This document shows positions 26,409 through 34,040 of a DNA stretch of 64,000 nt, in pieces. This stretch comes from Oscillospiraceae bacterium (GTDB lineage Bacteria; Bacillota; Clostridia; Oscillospirales; Oscillospiraceae): assembly GCA_021770845.1 (NCBI GenBank), contig JAETQF010000005.1:96160-160159 (forward strand). Reading direction: 5' to 3'. The position numbers and the translations under genes were made by a program. Positions within the stretch are counted from its first letter, which is position 1. Every line of letters begins with the position of its first letter. A model generated the notes under the pieces. The model was not told the DNA's origin and did not search any database. It saw nothing but the letters and a program-made list of their open reading frames with translations.

Positions 26409-27117
26409 ACACCTGTCCAAGTCCTTTGGGGACAACCTGGTGCTGGACGATATCTCGGAGCACATCCACCCCGGGGAAAAGGTGGTGGTGATCGGCCCGT
26501 CCGGCTCGGGCAAGTCCACCTTCCTGCGGTGCCTCAACCTGCTGGAGACTCCCACCGCCGGCACCATCACCTTCGACGGCGCGGAGATCACCGACCCCAA
26601 GGCGGACATCAACAACCTCCGCCGCCAGATGGGGATGGTGTTCCAGCACTTCAACCTGTTCCCCAACATGACCATACGCAAAAACATCACCCTGGCCCCG
26701 GTTCGCACCGGCCTGATGAAGCAGGCCGAGGCGGAGGAGGAGGCCATGGCCCTGCTGCGCCGGGTGGGGCTGGAGGAGAAGGCGGACGCCTACCCCGCCC
26801 AGCTGTCCGGCGGCCAGAAGCAGCGCATCGCCATCGTGCGGGCCCTGGCCATGAAGCCCAAGGTGCTGCTGTTCGACGAGCCCACCTCCGCCCTGGATCC
26901 CGAGATGGTGGGGGAGGTGCTGGAGGTCATGAAGGAGCTGGCCCGGGAGGGCATGACCATGGTGGTGGTGACCCACGAGATGGGCTTTGCCCGGGAGGTG
27001 GGCACCCGGGTGCTGTTCATGGACGGGGGGAAGATCCTGGAGCAGGACGAGCCCCACGCCTTCTTCGCCCACCCCAGGGAGCAGCGCACCATTGATTTTT
27101 TGTCCAAGGTGCTGTAA
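26395..27117 (+). CDS. Amino-acid ABC transporter ATP-binding protein
   Basis: A 240-residue ATPase with Walker [10 protein letters not shown] (34-42), Q-loop FQHFNLF, signature LSGGQKQR, Walker [13 protein letters not shown] and the switch His in THEMGFA. It powers uptake of the amino acid bound by the lipoprotein two genes upstream. It begins with GTG at 26395 after AAAGGAGG, inside the permease gene. A decayed copy of its last 14 or so codons lies just downstream (27153-27200). Confidence 0.95.
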   Translation: MIDVKHLSKSFGDNLVLDDISEHIHPGEKVVVIGPSGSGKSTFLRCLNLLETPTAGTITFDGAEITDPKADINNLRRQMGMVFQHFNLFPNMTIRKNITLAPVRTGLMKQAEAEEEAMALLRRVGLEEKADAYPAQLSGGQKQRIAIVRALAMKPKVLLFDEPTSALDPEMVGEVLEVMKELAREGMTMVVVTHEMGFAREVGTRVLFMDGGKILEQDEPHAFFAHPREQRTIDFLSKVL

Positions 27118-27119
27118 GG

Positions 27120-27150
27120 AATTTCCCACCCCTGCGGGGTGGGAAATTTG
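27120..27150 (+). terminator. Terminator of the amino-acid ABC operon
   Basis: A 13-bp stem (27120-27132 with 27136-27148) with A/T ends; the last stem bases supply a short T-run. Confidence 0.7.
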
Positions 27151-27152
27151 CG

Positions 27153-27200
27153 TACCTCCGGGAGCGGCGCGCCATCGGCTTCCAGTCCAAGGTGCTGTAA
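27153..27200 (+). pseudogene. Decayed copy of the 3' end of the ABC ATPase gene
   Basis: Read in frame it gives Tyr-Leu-Arg-Glu-Arg-Arg-Ala-Ile-Gly-Phe-Gln-Ser-Lys-Val-Leu-stop. The intact gene ends [14 protein letters not shown]-stop, and the last 15 bases are identical. Each copy is followed by its own terminator hairpin. It is a remnant of a tandem duplication or of a second ATPase gene. Confidence 0.65.
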
Positions 27201-27241
27201 AAAATATCGGCGGAACGGGTTTTCCATTCCGCCGATATTTT
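27201..27241. terminator. Bidirectional terminator
   Basis: A 15-bp stem (27201-27215 with 27227-27241) with AAAA/TTTT ends. It serves the minus-strand glycine-rich gene and any residual plus-strand transcription. Confidence 0.8.
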
Positions 27242-27254
27242 GCTGTTGAAACGG

Positions 27255-27800
27255 CTAACGCCGACCGCCTCCCCGGCCGCCGCCGAAGGAGCCGCCGCCG
27301 GGACGCCCGCCCCCAAAGGAGGAGCGCCCCCCGCCAAAGGAGCCGCCGGGCCGTCCCCCGCCGAAGGAGGAGCGCCCGCCGCCGAAGGATCCACCGGGCC
27401 GTCCGCCGCCGAAGCTGCCGCCAGGCCGGGAGGAGGGCCGGGTGGTGGGCCGCCCGCCGCCGAAGGAGCCGCCGGGCCGGGGGCCGGAGGAGGGCCTGCC
27501 TCCCCCGAAGGAGCCGCTGGGCCGTCCGCCGCCAAAGGATCCGCCCGGCCTTGTGCCCGCGCCGGGCCGTGCGTTGGGACGGGGCTGGCCTGGGCCGAAG
27601 CCCATGCCGGGGCCGAACCCCGGGCCGTGGGGGGGCCGGGGGGGCCTGGGGGGCCGGGGCCGGAAGATATAGAAGGGCCGGTAGACGTAGCTGGGCCCGT
27701 ACCACCCGCAGCGGTAGCGCCGCCGGTGGGAGCCCTCCAGAGCCAGCAGCACGATCACCACCAGTACGATGATGATAATAAGGTCGGTCAAATCGCCCAT
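27255..27800 (-). CDS. Glycine-rich repeat protein with one membrane span
   Basis: A 181-residue protein. A membrane span (residues 5-22, IIIIVLVVIVLLAL) is followed by an Arg/Tyr/Pro-rich stretch and about nine copies of a SFGGGRP-type repeat, ending in a Gly/Arg tail. No enzyme domain. It follows a TPM-domain gene by 21 bp. In many bacteria the TPM domain and a Gly-rich tail are in one protein (YgcG type), so here the two parts appear split between neighbours. ATG 27800 follows AAAGGAGGCCCCGCA. Likely at the membrane; function unknown. Confidence 0.7.
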   Translation of the reverse strand: MGDLTDLIIIIVLVVIVLLALEGSHRRRYRCGWYGPSYVYRPFYIFRPRPPRPPRPPHGPGFGPGMGFGPGQPRPNARPGAGTRPGGSFGGGRPSGSFGGGRPSSGPRPGGSFGGGRPTTRPSSRPGGSFGGGRPGGSFGGGRSSFGGGRPGGSFGGGRSSFGGGRPGGGSFGGGRGGGRR

Positions 27801-27821
27801 TGCGGGGCCTCCTTTCCCGGG

Positions 27822-28451
27822 TCAGCGGTAATAGCTCCCGTACCAGTCCTCCAGCGCCGCGGTGAGATCCAGCACGGCGTCGTCATACATTCCGCGGACG
27901 AAATAGTCCTCCATATAGTCGTAGGCGTAGTTGGAGCAGTCGTCGTCGGTGAAATCCCGGCGGATGTCGTCCCCCTGCACCAACCAGTAGTTGTCGCCGC
28001 TGATGTCCAGGGCCACGATCATGTCGTAGCCGCCCAGGCCCATCTCCACGGCCTGCCGGTAGGCGTAGTCACCCAGATCGTCCCGGCCGTAGTTGCAGGT
28101 GATCACGGCCACGGTGACGCTGTGCCGCTGCCACAAGCGCTGGTTGCGCTGGGCCAGCTCCTGCTCCGTCCGGGTGGACAGCACGCTGGCGTCGTCCCGC
28201 ACGAAGGTGTCGGAAGCGGCGGGGGCGTTGGGCAGATCAGGCTCCGGCACCGGGTTGTTGATGGGCGCCCTGGCGTAGCCGATGCCGATGGCGGCAACAA
28301 CCATCAGCGCCGTCAGCCCCCAGGCCACCCCCTGCTTTTTGAACACAGTCCTGCCCCGCTGGCTGACGGCGGCCAGCACCGCCGCCGCGATGGCCACCGG
28401 GAGGAGGAGCATCAAGATCCATCTGATTGGAAATACAGGTAACATAGACAT
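27822..28451 (-). CDS. TPM-domain membrane protein
   Basis: A 209-residue protein with two membrane spans (about 8-30 and 43-60) and a TPM (TLP18.3/Psb32/MOLO-1) domain (about 80-200), seen in FVRDDASVLS and the acidic loops near VALDISGDNYWLVQGDD. TPM domains occur in membrane-repair, acid-phosphatase-like and chaperone-like proteins; the role here is unknown. ATG 28451 follows AAAGGACTTCCT. It is co-directed with the glycine-rich gene downstream and the telA cluster upstream. Confidence 0.7.
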   Translation of the reverse strand: MSMLPVFPIRWILMLLLPVAIAAAVLAAVSQRGRTVFKKQGVAWGLTALMVVAAIGIGYARAPINNPVPEPDLPNAPAASDTFVRDDASVLSTRTEQELAQRNQRLWQRHSVTVAVITCNYGRDDLGDYAYRQAVEMGLGGYDMIVALDISGDNYWLVQGDDIRRDFTDDDCSNYAYDYMEDYFVRGMYDDAVLDLTAALEDWYGSYYR

Positions 28452-28495
28452 AGGAAGTCCTTTCTAAGACGCGGACGTTTTCTTTGTGTGCGCCC

Positions 28496-28576
28496 TGTAG
28501 GGCGCGACGACCCGGCGCGCCGCTGGATCGCGCGGCATTTGCTGAAAGATCGGCGGGCCGGGTCGTTCCGCCCTAC
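28496..28576. repeat. GTAGGG-type palindromic repeat between telA and the TPM gene
   Basis: It starts TGTAGGGCGCGACGACCCGG and ends CCGGGTCGTTCCGCCCTAC, the same element as in glpA (6335-6403) with a longer centre. Confidence 0.8.
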
Positions 28577-28596
28577 GGTGCACCGTTTACGATCTC

Positions 28597-29814
28597 TTAC
28601 CCCCGCAGCTCCAGCAGCTTCTGCTTCAGTTCGCCCTCGATACGGCCCAGCTCCAGCTCGGCCTCCTTGCGCTTCTGGGCGCCGTCCTTCTGGATCTGCA
28701 TCACCTCGTCCAGGGTGGAGATGAGCTGCTGGTTGGTGTGCTGGAGGGTCTCGATATCCACCACGCTCCGCTCCGCCTCCTTGGCCGTCTCAATGGTGCC
28801 CATCTTCAGCATCTCGGCGTTTTTCCGCAGCAGGTCGTTGGTCATGTTGGTGACGGCGGACTGGGCCGCGGTGGCCTGCCGGGAGTGCTCCAGCCCCAGG
28901 GCCAGCACCATCTGGCTTTTCCACAGGGGGATGGTGTTCACCAGGGAGGACTGGATCTTCTCCAGCATCAGCGCGTCGTTGTTCTGGATCATCCGGGTCT
29001 GGGGGCCCATCTGGATGGAGATCATCCGGGTGAGCTCCAGGTCGTGGAGCTTCTTCTCAAACCGGTTGCACAGGTTGGCGTAGTCGTTGTACTTCTGGGC
29101 GTCCTCCTGGGAGCCGCTCTCCGCCGCCTTTTTCCGCAGCTCCTCCAGATCCTCGTTCCGGGCCTTCATCAGGGCCTTCTTGCCCGCCAGGATATACATG
29201 GTGAGCTCCTTGTAGTACTTGGTGTTCAGCTCATACATCTGATCCAGCATGGCGATGTCCTTCATCAGCGTGACCTGGTGCCCCTCCAGGATGGAGGCGA
29301 TCTTATCCACGTTGACCTCCGCCTTGTCGTAGCTGGCCTTGAGGGCCAGGGCCTCGTTCTTCTTCTTCTGGAACCAGCCGCCGATGCCCTTCTTCTCCTC
29401 CTGGCCGAAGGTTTTCAGCTCCACCACCAGGGAGGACAGGGCCTCCCCCACCTGGCCCAGATCCTTGGTGCGCACGTTGTTGAGGGCGTTCTCCGAGAAG
29501 CCGGCGATGTTCTTCTGGGCCGCCGCGCCGTACTGGAGCACCTGGGTGGAGTCGGTGATGTCGATCTTCTGGGCGAAGTCGTTCACCATCTTCCGCTCCG
29601 CCTCGGACAGCTGGCTCTCGTCCAGCTGGATGGCCTGGGCGTCCCGGGCGGCCTGCACCGCGGCGGCGTCCTCCGGGGTGACGCTGTTCTCCAGAGTGAG
29701 GGTGGGGGCCTCCGGGGCCTTGGGAATGGTGGCCTCGGCGGCCTGGGCGGCCTGAGCGGCGGCCGCGGCGCCGGTGGGATCCAGGGTCAGCTCGGGCATC
29801 ATGTTCTCATCCAT
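28597..29814 (-). CDS. telA: Toxic anion resistance protein, TelA family
   Basis: A 405-residue mostly helical TelA-family protein. Members are linked with tellurite resistance and with tolerance of cell-envelope antimicrobials, but the mechanism is unsettled. The family core is seen at LSEAERKMVNDFAQKIDITD (about 79-98), IPLWKSQMVLALGLEHSRQA, and the C-terminal coiled region. ATG 29814 follows GGAGGAGAAAAAAC. It overlaps the small membrane protein gene by 8 bp and lies two genes after xpaC, a pairing common in Bacillota. Confidence 0.88.
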   Translation of the reverse strand: MDENMMPELTLDPTGAAAAAQAAQAAEATIPKAPEAPTLTLENSVTPEDAAAVQAARDAQAIQLDESQLSEAERKMVNDFAQKIDITDSTQVLQYGAAAQKNIAGFSENALNNVRTKDLGQVGEALSSLVVELKTFGQEEKKGIGGWFQKKKNEALALKASYDKAEVNVDKIASILEGHQVTLMKDIAMLDQMYELNTKYYKELTMYILAGKKALMKARNEDLEELRKKAAESGSQEDAQKYNDYANLCNRFEKKLHDLELTRMISIQMGPQTRMIQNNDALMLEKIQSSLVNTIPLWKSQMVLALGLEHSRQATAAQSAVTNMTNDLLRKNAEMLKMGTIETAKEAERSVVDIETLQHTNQQLISTLDEVMQIQKDGAQKRKEAELELGRIEGELKQKLLELRG

Positions 29815-30037
29815 GTTTTTTCTCCTCCGTTTTCTGATCGGGTTTGTCCACGTCCGGGGTGGTTTTGTAGGTTTTCCAGAAGCTGGTGGCGGCCACCAGG
29901 CTTGCCGCCAGCAGCAGCAGGGTGGGCGGGTTGAGGGCGGGCAGCTGGCGGATGGCCGCCACGGCCATGGAGGCGGAGGCCAGGGCCCACACGATGGCCA
30001 GCACCCGGTAGCCCCGCTTGGAGATCTTCCGTTTCAT
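29807..30037 (-). CDS. Small two-span membrane protein
   Basis: A 76-residue protein with hydrophobic segments at about 10-28 and 36-53 and a charged, Lys-rich C-terminus. No family recognised. It lies between xpaC and telA, 10 bp after the first and overlapping the second, so it is presumably part of the same complex or response. ATG 30037 follows GAGGGACGGCCC. Confidence 0.65.
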   Translation of the reverse strand: MKRKISKRGYRVLAIVWALASASMAVAAIRQLPALNPPTLLLLAASLVAATSFWKTYKTTPDVDKPDQKTEEKKHG

Positions 30038-30047
30038 GGGCCGTCCC

Positions 30048-30731
30048 TCACGATCCGCCCAGGGTCATGCCGCCGATGCCCTCCTGCTGGAGCATCTGCT
30101 CCATGACGGTGATGTCGGCGGAGATGTCCAGGGCCTCCTCGCCGTACAGGGCGTCCAGCTGGCGGCTGAAGGCCACGCAGATGGTGCCCAGCATCTCCTC
30201 GATCTTCTCCTTGGTGCCGTCGATGTTGGCGCCCGACGCGCCGGTGGAGTCCATCCGGTCGTAGGCGTTGAGCAGCTTCATGGTGGTGGGCAGGTAGTAG
30301 TTCATGAACTTGCGGATCTGGGGCAGCTTGGCGGGCTTTTCCACCACCGCGTCGATGATCTTGGCGGTGGTGGACTCCAGGTGGCTGATCTGGGCGGAGA
30401 TCTTCACGTCCTTGATGGAGTCGTTGAGCCGCCGCATCTCGGACACGGCCTTGGCCCGGTCGTCCAGCAGAGCGTCGATCTCCGGGTTGCCGGTGGACTG
30501 GGGCTTCTCCTCCCTGGGCTTGGGCTGGGCGGGGCCGGGGGCGGAGGCGCCGGCCATCTCATAGCCCCGGTCGGGGAAGATCATCTTGCCCACGAAGTAC
30601 GCCGCCAGCGAGGCCAGCGCCGCCATGAGGTAGTGGGTGGGCCGGTACAGCGGCGCGCACAGCGCCCACAGCAGCCACGTTCCCCCGACGAAGTAAATGG
30701 GCAGGACGCTGCGTTTTTTCACATAGGCCAT
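30048..30731 (-). CDS. xpaC: XpaC-family membrane protein
   Basis: A 227-residue protein of the XpaC (5-bromo-4-chloroindolyl phosphate hydrolysis) family. It has two N-terminal membrane spans (about 9-27 and 33-50), a Pro-rich linker and a helical cytoplasmic domain (PQIRKFMNYYLPTTMKLLNAY). Despite the family name, an enzymatic activity is not proven. ATG 30731 follows GAAGGAGCGAGCGCC; the longer open frame has no better site. It is first in the cluster that continues with TelA. Confidence 0.82.
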   Translation of the reverse strand: MAYVKKRSVLPIYFVGGTWLLWALCAPLYRPTHYLMAALASLAAYFVGKMIFPDRGYEMAGASAPGPAQPKPREEKPQSTGNPEIDALLDDRAKAVSEMRRLNDSIKDVKISAQISHLESTTAKIIDAVVEKPAKLPQIRKFMNYYLPTTMKLLNAYDRMDSTGASGANIDGTKEKIEEMLGTICVAFSRQLDALYGEEALDISADITVMEQMLQQEGIGGMTLGGS

Positions 30732-30823
30732 GGCGCTCGCTCCTTCCTGAGGATCAAAAATAGATACCTCCCTTATTTTACCCTCCCGCGCTGTCAAAGT
30801 CAAGAAGAAGGGGGGCGGGGCGG

Positions 30824-30852
30824 TTGACTTTCCCGCGTTCTTCCTGTAAAAT
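30824..30852 (+). promoter_or_regulatory. Promoter of the threonine dehydratase gene
   Basis: TTGACT (30824-30829), 17-bp spacer and TAAAAT (30847-30852). Confidence 0.65.
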
Positions 30853-30886
30853 AAAGTGCTAAACTGACATGAGGGAGTCCTTTCAC

Positions 30887-32110
30887 ATGATGACGCTGAG
30901 CGACTTCAAGGCGGCCCGGAAGACGCTGGACGGCGTGCTCCACCCCACCGACCTGATCTACAGCCCCTTTTTCACCCGCGCCTCCGGCAACCAGGTGTAC
31001 CTCAAGCCGGAGAATATGCAGGTGACGGGGGCTTATAAAATCCGGGGCGCTTATTTCAAATGCTCCACCCTGTCCGACGAGGAGAAGGCCCGGGGGCTGG
31101 TGACGGCCTCCGCCGGCAACCACGCCCAGGGGGTGGCCTACGCGGCCAAGGCGGCGGGGGTGGCCGCCACCATCGTCATGCCCACCACCACCCCCCTGGT
31201 AAAGGTGAACAACACCAAGGACTACGGGGCCCGGGCGGTGCTCCACGGGGAGACCTTCGACGACGCGGCGGCGCTGGCCGCCCAGCTCAGCCAGGAGGAG
31301 GGGCTGACCTACGTCCACCCCTTCAACGACCTCACCGTGTCCACCGGCCAGGGCACCATCGCCTATGAGATCTTCAAGGATCTGCCCGACGTGGACGTGA
31401 TCCTGGTGCCCATCGGCGGCGGCGGGCTGGCGGCGGGTGTGTCCACCCTGGCCAAGCTGCTCAACCCGTCGGTGCGGGTCATCGGCGTGGAGCCCTCCGG
31501 GGCGGCGTCCATGAAGGCCAGCATGGAGGCGGGCCATGTGGTGACGCTGGACAAGATCTCCACCATCGCCGACGGCGTGGCGGTGAAAACCCCCGGGGAT
31601 CAGGTGTTCCCCTACATCCAACAGAATGTGGACGATATCCTCACCATTGACGACGACGAGCTGGTGGACGCTTTCCTGGACGTGATGGAGAAGCACAAAA
31701 TGGTGGTGGAGAACGCGGGGCTGCTCACCGTGGCGGCGCTGAACCACCTGGAGCCGGAGGGGCGCAATGTGGTGAGCGTGCTGTCCGGCGGCAATATGGA
31801 CGTGATCACCATCTCCTCCCTGGTGCAGCACGGGCTCATCAACCGGGGGCGGATCTTCACCTTCTCGGTGCAGCTGCCCGACCGGCCCGGCGAGCTGCTG
31901 CGGATCGCGGAGCTGGTGGCGGGGCTCAACGGCAACATCATCAAGCTGGATCACAACCAGTTTGTCAACATCAACCGGCAGGCCGGGGTGGAGCTGAAGG
32001 TGACCATGGAGGCCTTCGGCCTGTCCCACAAGGCGGAGATTCTCAACGCCCTGAAGCAGGCGGGCTACGACGTGCGGGAGGTGGCCGCCAGCGGCACCAT
32101 TACGGGGTAA
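30887..32110 (+). CDS. ilvA: Threonine ammonia-lyase (threonine dehydratase)
   Basis: A 407-residue PLP enzyme that deaminates threonine (and serine) to 2-oxobutyrate, the first step to isoleucine or a catabolic route. PLP lysine Lys51 in TGAYKIRGA, SAGNHAQG and the phosphate-binding PIGGGGLAAG loop are present. A single C-terminal ACT domain (about 325-405) suggests allosteric control. Single-ACT forms of this length occur in both catabolic (tdcB-like) and biosynthetic enzymes, so the symbol is provisional. ATG 30887 is nine bases after GGGAG. Confidence 0.9.
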   Translation: MMTLSDFKAARKTLDGVLHPTDLIYSPFFTRASGNQVYLKPENMQVTGAYKIRGAYFKCSTLSDEEKARGLVTASAGNHAQGVAYAAKAAGVAATIVMPTTTPLVKVNNTKDYGARAVLHGETFDDAAALAAQLSQEEGLTYVHPFNDLTVSTGQGTIAYEIFKDLPDVDVILVPIGGGGLAAGVSTLAKLLNPSVRVIGVEPSGAASMKASMEAGHVVTLDKISTIADGVAVKTPGDQVFPYIQQNVDDILTIDDDELVDAFLDVMEKHKMVVENAGLLTVAALNHLEPEGRNVVSVLSGGNMDVITISSLVQHGLINRGRIFTFSVQLPDRPGELLRIAELVAGLNGNIIKLDHNQFVNINRQAGVELKVTMEAFGLSHKAEILNALKQAGYDVREVAASGTITG

Positions 32111-32240
32111 GTAGGGGAGGGGCTTGCCCCTCCCGCCTTGAAGGATCGGAGACCCTTTTCCCGGGAGGGGGGCGATGAGCGCCGGTGGCGCTTGCCTATC
32201 GCCGACCGAGTCAGAGACGAGACCCAAGCCCCTCCCCTAC
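32111..32240. repeat. Long GTAGGG-type palindromic repeat after ilvA
   Basis: Outer arms GTAGGGGAGGGGCTTG and CAAGCCCCTCCCCTAC are inverted. The 5' end is the same as in the repeat at 8033-8116. An inner palindrome (CGATGAGCGCCGG/TGGCGCTTGCCTATCG region) fills the centre. It begins immediately after the ilvA stop. Confidence 0.85.
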
Positions 32241-32253
32241 GGACAAGATCACA

Positions 32254-32285
32254 ATCCCCGCACCGCCGCGATTGCAGCGGTGCGG
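32254..32285 (+). terminator. GC hairpin downstream of ilvA
   Basis: CCCCGCACCGC pairs with GCGGTGCGGGG around a ten-base loop, followed by TATT. It is a possible terminator without a full T-run. The rest of the gap to 32478 is GC-rich with further small palindromes and no gene that I can identify. Confidence 0.45.
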
Positions 32286-32478
32286 GGTATTCAGGTGCGG
32301 CGCGCCCTGCGGCGGGCCTGCTGGACGCGGGCCAGGGGGCGTGAGGAGCCGTCCAACGCCGCCGCCGGCGGACTTCCGCGTGTTCTATCCTATGCGGCGT
32401 GGCCGGGGCTGCCCCAGACCGGGGGGCCGGGGACGGGCCCTGCGCCCGGGCAAATTTCTGAAAAAGAGGGAGAAAATC

Positions 32479-33129
32479 ATGCTCAAGATCGCCCCTTCCA
32501 TTCTTTCGGCGGATTTTTGCAATTTGGAGCGGGACATCGGGCGGGTGTCCGCCGCGGACTGGCTCCACGTGGACGTGATGGACGGGGCCTTCGTGCCCAA
32601 CCTCACCATCGGCGTGCCGGTGGTGGCGTCCATCCGCAAGCACACCGGGATGTTCCTGGACGTGCACCTGATGATCGACAAGCCCGTGCGGTACATCGAT
32701 CAGTTCTGCCAGGCGGGGGCGGATCTGCTGTCCGTCCACCTGGAGGCCGACCACCCCGCCCGCATCGCCGACGCCCTCCGCGCCATGGAGGCCAACGGGG
32801 TGAAGAAGGCGGTGGCCCTGCGGCCCATCACGTCGGCCAAGGCCGTTCTGCCCTATCTGGAGCGGCTGGACATGGTGCTGGTGATGACGGTGGAGCCGGG
32901 GTTCGGCGGGCAGAAGTTCATGGAGTCCCAGCTGGACACCATCCGGGAGGTGCGGGCGTTGATCGACAAATACAACCCGGCCTGTGAGCTGGAGGTGGAC
33001 GGCGGCATCGGCCCCGGCACGGCGGAGCAGGTCATTGAGGCCGGGGCCAACGTGCTGGTGGCGGGTTCGGCGGTGTACGGCGCGGAGGATCCGGCGAAGG
33101 CCATTGAACTTCTGCGGACGGCGAGGTGA
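32479..33129 (+). CDS. rpe: Ribulose-phosphate 3-epimerase
   Basis: A 216-residue TIM-barrel epimerase that interconverts ribulose-5-phosphate and xylulose-5-phosphate in the pentose phosphate pathway. Motifs: IAPSILSADF at the N-terminus, HVDVMDGAFVPN with metal ligands, VHLMI, MTVEPGFGGQKF and EVDGGIGPGT. Full length. ATG 32479 follows GAGGGAGAAAATC; the open frame upstream is non-coding repeat sequence. First of three co-directed genes with a small DUF4177-like gene and recR. Confidence 0.96.
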   Translation: MLKIAPSILSADFCNLERDIGRVSAADWLHVDVMDGAFVPNLTIGVPVVASIRKHTGMFLDVHLMIDKPVRYIDQFCQAGADLLSVHLEADHPARIADALRAMEANGVKKAVALRPITSAKAVLPYLERLDMVLVMTVEPGFGGQKFMESQLDTIREVRALIDKYNPACELEVDGGIGPGTAEQVIEAGANVLVAGSAVYGAEDPAKAIELLRTAR

Positions 33130-33133
33130 TGTT

Positions 33134-33289
33134 ATGAAGGAATATCAGGTGCTGACAGCTCAAACTCCGGAGGAGGCCGAAGCCGCGATGAACCGGATGG
33201 CCCGCCAGGGGTGGACGGTCAAAGCGGTGACCCAATGGGACAGGGCCTCGTCCTATCGCGTGATGATCACCTTTGAGAAGGACGCATAA
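33134..33289 (+). CDS. Small DUF4177-like protein
   Basis: A 51-residue protein with the pattern of short DUF4177 proteins: an N-terminal strand (KEYQVLT), a helix with AAMNRMARQGW, and a strand TVKAVTQW followed by RVMITFEK. It is four bases after rpe and 18 bases before recR, so it is co-transcribed. Function unknown. GAGGTGATGTT precedes the ATG. Confidence 0.7.
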   Translation: MKEYQVLTAQTPEEAEAAMNRMARQGWTVKAVTQWDRASSYRVMITFEKDA

Positions 33290-33307
33290 CGATTTGGAGG
33301 TTTTCCC

Positions 33308-33910
33308 ATGGACTATTTCCCCGCCGCCCTGGAAAATTTAGTGGAGCAGTTCGCCAAACTCCCCGGCGTGGGCCGCAAGAGCGCCCAGCGGCTGGCCTTT
33401 TATATTCTCGACCAGCCGGAGCAGACGGCCAAGGACTTCGCCACCGCCCTGCTGGACGCCAAGACCTCCATCGGCTGCTGCCCGGTGTGCCAGAACCTCA
33501 CCGACGGGGAGGGGGCGTGCGCCATCTGCGCCTCCTCCAAGCGGGATCACGCCACCGTGTGCGTGGTGGCCGACCCCAAGGACGTGGTGGCCATGGAGCG
33601 CTCCCGGGAGTACGCCGGGGTGTACCATGTGCTCCACGGGGTGATCTCCCCCATGAACCACGTGGGGCCGGACGATCTGCACATCGCCCAGCTGGTGGAG
33701 CGGGTGTCCGCCGGGGGGATCGGCGAGGTGATCATGGCCACCAACCCGGACACCGAGGGGGAGACCACCGCCCTGTACCTGTCCCGGCTGCTGAAGCCCT
33801 TCGGGGTGAAAACCACCCGGCTGGCCTACGGCATCCCGGTGGGCAGCCACCTGGAATTTGCCGACGACGCCACCCTCATGCGGGCGCTGGAGGGACGCAG
33901 GGAGATATAG
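33308..33910 (+). CDS. recR: Recombination mediator RecR
   Basis: A 200-residue RecR protein, which works with RecF and RecO in recombinational repair. It has a helix-hairpin-helix near LPGVGRKSAQRLAF (18-31), a four-Cys zinc finger (Cys58, Cys61, Cys71, Cys74), and a Toprim domain starting VCVVADPKDVVAMERS. Length is exact for the family. ATG 33308 follows TGGAGGTTTTCCC. The usual partner dnaX is not in the window. Confidence 0.96.
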   Translation: MDYFPAALENLVEQFAKLPGVGRKSAQRLAFYILDQPEQTAKDFATALLDAKTSIGCCPVCQNLTDGEGACAICASSKRDHATVCVVADPKDVVAMERSREYAGVYHVLHGVISPMNHVGPDDLHIAQLVERVSAGGIGEVIMATNPDTEGETTALYLSRLLKPFGVKTTRLAYGIPVGSHLEFADDATLMRALEGRREI

Positions 33911-33986
33911 GGGCCCCCGCAAAGCCGCCCTTTGGCTTTGTAGGGAGAGGAGGCGCAAGGGAGCGGAACGGACTTTGCGGCGACGA

Positions 33987-34032
33987 CCGGGCGCGGAAGG
34001 GGAAAACCCCGCTTCCGCGCCCGGTTTGGTTT
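33987..34032 (+). terminator. Terminator of the rpe-recR operon
   Basis: A long stem (33987 onward with its mirror ending at 34024; CCGGGCGCGGAAG and CTTCCGCGCCCGG arms) followed by TTTGGTTT. The 33911-33986 stretch before it also holds a short CAAAGCC/GGCTTTG hairpin. Confidence 0.75.
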
Positions 34033-34040
34033 GTATGGGC

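Noticed and set aside
32241..32478. RNase P, SRP or 6S RNA in the gap before rpe
   Set aside because: None of the conserved cores of these RNAs could be found by eye.
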